This document shows positions 63,501 through 64,000 of a stretch of DNA of 64,000 bases, piece by piece. Position 1 is the first letter of the stretch, and each line of letters begins with the position of its first letter. The stretch covers positions 1-64,000 of the forward strand of contig JANQMN010000069.1 in assembly GCA_028280065.1 (NCBI GenBank), given 5' to 3'. The notes beneath the pieces were generated by a model. It worked only from the letters and a program-made list of their open reading frames with translations. It was not told the origin of the DNA and searched no databases. The DNA comes from Hahella sp. Its GTDB lineage: Bacteria > Pseudomonadota > Gammaproteobacteria > Pseudomonadales > Oleiphilaceae. The position numbers were made by a program, and so were the translations under genes.

Positions 63501-64000
63501 AACTGGCGCAAACAACGTTGCAGATCGTGTGCCAAGCCTTTGGCGCTTTGATAACGGTCGTCAGGCATTTTTTCCATCAGCCGCATGATGATACTGGATA
63601 AGCATTCCGGCAGATTGGGATTAAGCTGGTGGGGAGAAGGGGGCACGAGCGCAATATGGGCGTGTACCAGTTCAATACCATGTAAACCTTCGAACGGGAG
63701 TGAGCCGGTAAACAACTGATAAAGGGTTGCTCCGCAGGAATACAGGTCGGAGCGGTAATCCAGCGCACGGTTAAGGCGACCGGTTTGTTCGGGCGCGATA
63801 TAGGCGAGGGTGCCCTGTAAATCATTTTGGTGCTGAAATTCTTGATGTTCGAGCTTCAGGCGGGTGGCGATGCCGAAATCGATGAAATAAAGCTTTTCGT
63901 GCTCCTCCTGCCAGATCAGGTTGGTGGGATTGATATCCTTATGAATCACTTGCTGGTCATGTAGCTGGGAAAGTATTTCCGCCAATTGCAGGGCAATTTC
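57596..64000 (-). CDS. Giant Ser/Thr-kinase, AAA and hybrid histidine kinase, 5' end outside window
   Basis: The frame is open to base 64000; the visible TTG at 63985 lies inside the kinase domain (HKDINPTN, then IDFGIATRL with DFG), so the N-lobe is missing. Domains visible over about 2130 residues: protein kinase (1-170), AAA ATPase (SGYSGTGKSSLVHEVH, near 220), long TPR-like helical region, GAF (about 1270-1420), HisKA with LAKMSHEIRTPMNAVIGL, HATPase (GTGLGLAIS), two receivers with VIMDWKMPQMDG and VLMDIQMPEMDG, and an HPt with RFAHSLRSNAAYIG. It resembles multi-domain signalling kinases that integrate energy or stress cues. The diguanylate cyclase gene follows. Ligand unknown. Confidence 0.93.
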   Translation of the reverse strand, partial: EIALQLAEILSQLHDQQVIHKDINPTNLIWQEEHEKLYFIDFGIATRLKLEHQEFQHQNDLQGTLAYIAPEQTGRLNRALDYRSDLYSCGATLYQLFTGSLPFEGLHGIELVHAHIALVPPSPHQLNPNLPECLSSIIMRLMEKMPDDRYQSAKGLAHDLQRCLRQLQEHGRIEPFELGLADYSAHFQIPQKLYGRDEEIQEILSAFERTSSGGKELTLVSGYSGTGKSSLVHEVHKPLTVKHGLFISGKFDQYERDIPYFAWISVISEWINLILKEDEDSLQTWKQSLLESLGNVAGVVVKLVPKLETLLGKQPEPPELNGEQALNRFNYALNIFFKTICRENHPLVVFIDDWQWADSASMNLLRYLLSDRESRYLLIIAAYRNNEVTSSHPFQLLLDDMQTAHVPLNWVEVGNLKENAVYELVGDALGHSRDIDPLVNLINEKTQGNAFFLIQFLNNLYKENLISFDAQELCWQTDLEQIKQLNITDNVVDLMAFKLRKLESDTLTCLTYAACIGNRFDLTTLSVILQSATTEVAGWLEPAIMEGILKPLDSNYRIARLDSQFNQVSYQFIHDRIQQAAYGLIETDRTTHIHEKIATTLLEALSKEEAEQRVFELVKHLNLAKDVFQEQASKDNLLHYNLLAGRRAKEATAYAPALHYFQLAIDALPGDYWQSRKEIVTELLLFAAEVAFLSKKYDLMEGWLDELQTNLTDLPSITQAYAIRLQAYTAQNRLAEAVAISLKALKELDCQFPDKPGEMDVLLNLLRTKMAVKRKPIAKLMELPAMKDPKVGLSMNILGLTIPPAYWASPNLVFLVIFQLTRNTIKYGYSKIAGFGLSWWGITECAVLGNIDLGYQYGKCGIDLARKQGLPIHQSLFYWGWIIKNYKHHIRESVPELYNAYKLCLELGDIEYASYSLNNKLQAEFHCGAPLRDLTQTMATAEKDLESFKVIPSINWHAIWWQTAENFQQETENPVSLQGVAYDEQKKLPEHTANTDVSALFLLYCAKLMLSVYFNDKDTALDCANKGRQYIKGGLGMFAVILFHYYEALALLTAAEQQTGWERRKTLRKVKADLAKLRKWASHAPENHLHRCHLIQAEQARLEGDFGKANEHYHAAIEHARDQGFVHECALAWEYAARFYIQRGLQELAVYHLRQARYYYNKWEATSKVVHLESAYSEFVPLLESTEHIVSSSATRQGNASTVTGGQSLDMVTILKASQIMSQEIVLDNLLKTLLKISIENAGAQKGILFFQKNSRIKALAGAKVIDNQLEHFDPTTLPSEEDYAHSVFNVTVRTEQQVLLDEASNDPKFENDPYIRRNQTKSVIGLPIHYQAKLIGVLYLENDLIAGAFNRRRVEILKLLSSHAAIALINANHYALLESEVQARTAEIEEKNLQLKAANEAKSDFLAKMSHEIRTPMNAVIGLSKLTLKTKLTAEQQDYLEKIVDSADVLLGIINDILDFSKIEAGKMTLESIQFNLEKLLDRVINVCALKAYAKGLELIVDISKDIPKMLVGDPLRLQQILVNLANNAIKFTETGHIAIMVQPKARSKGMMTLEFIVRDTGIGMKEEQCNRLFQSFSQADDSTTRKYGGTGLGLAISKQLTELMGGQIWVSSQPDVGSEFGFTIQAKVAARQPQLPSLLSLANLNILVVDDNEITRAVLTTMLSHLKANIMEAENGQEAVTLVKEQYDQGKPFDLVIMDWKMPQMDGIEASRIIKQNLDMANTPAILMASAYDKDEAQSLCAAVGIEGYMEKPFHQSSLINTITNCLIPTSGSQPLPPPEETAKSPLLDMSGGRVLLVEDNAINRQVAIGFLNETGISLDIAENGKVAVEKVHNNEYDLVLMDIQMPEMDGLTAAGEIRKLPDREKLPIIAMTAHAMPGEREKSLNSGMNDHITKPIDPDDLYHKMARWMDTDLIMQRKRPAVSRIATNDSNAQLLEALNANPQLMVDVAIQKIQGKTDLYLNLAVDFVKDYRDIRGKLTKLWQEQDLETLYRFAHSLRSNAAYIGALVISKAAQELELAVDKKQHISNKMEITIELVENLIKRMEVDLKIKQKVMTNTDFDFQAALGIVQRLIPLVEDSDAKAEDLMPALNEICSGSQHQEAAETIEELLDDIEYDQALVKLKLLEEEMQR

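Noticed and set aside
1..64000. tRNA, rRNA or insertion-sequence genes
   Set aside because: Reading by eye found no cloverleaf with CCA or conserved T-loop, no rRNA-like sequence, and no transposase motifs; covariance-model searches would be needed for certainty.

Overview
The window looks like chromosomal DNA of a Gram-negative gammaproteobacterium with a facultative or microaerobic lifestyle. The evidence is a lipopolysaccharide Kdo transferase, an RND efflux operon, cytochrome bd, a phosphotransferase (PTS) glycyl-radical cluster of E. coli frw/pflD type, and a very large hybrid sensor kinase. Gene phylogeny could not be run, so genus and order remain open; a marine or host-associated Oceanospirillales/Cellvibrionales-like bacterium is only a guess.

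Layout. 1-969 is the 3' part of waaA. 970-4236 is low-density sequence with a frameshifted LysR remnant, two hypothetical genes and gene-like scraps. 4237-7356 is a tight two-gene unit: a sphingosine-1-phosphate-lyase-like PLP enzyme and an FGGY sugar kinase. 7390-8582 holds a zinc-ribbon protein and a putative papain-fold effector. 8831-13797 carries a GH26-like lipoprotein, two orphan ABC sugar permeases, an acyltransferase-3 protein and a membrane-anchored hypothetical. 13987-15673 carries a hypothetical gene and a GNAT/membrane fusion, the latter flanked by a degenerate direct repeat of the 3' end of the neighbouring epimerase gene.

15610-31208 is the metabolic core. On the minus strand run a fused HPr-EI-EIIA gene, four tandem hairpins, a Gfo/Idh/MocA oxidoreductase, a UPF0303 protein and an AGE-family sugar epimerase. 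On the plus strand run PTS EIIC, EIIB, a PflD-type glycyl radical enzyme, its activase, an RfbD-like reductase, an FSA-type aldolase and a second EIIB. An AraC regulator, a PhyH-type dioxygenase and 1-phosphofructokinase follow. By homology with E. coli frw/pflD/fsaB I infer uptake and phosphorylation of a 1,5-anhydrohexitol, radical ring opening to 1-deoxyfructose 6-phosphate, and aldol cleavage. The linked oxidoreductase could supply 1,5-anhydromannitol by reducing 1,5-anhydrofructose.

31215-43920 contains a small membrane protein, a PQQ-type aldose dehydrogenase, a periplasmic binding protein, a TetR/molybdopterin oxidoreductase/quinone reductase operon with a duplicated operator, a LysR regulator, a small repeat-containing exported protein, and an RND membrane-fusion protein plus pump. 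43987-48240 has a Uma2 nuclease and a gbsR-cydA-cydB group behind a densely packed promoter. 48290-56601 is accessory sequence: an HNH nuclease, a nucleotidyltransferase with an in-frame amber codon, a hairpin-rich repeat, and a 1718-residue exonuclease/RecQ/UvrD fusion. 56598-64000 encodes a diguanylate cyclase response regulator and a giant Ser/Thr-kinase/AAA/hybrid histidine kinase that runs off the right edge. I saw no tRNA, rRNA, CRISPR array or intact insertion sequence.
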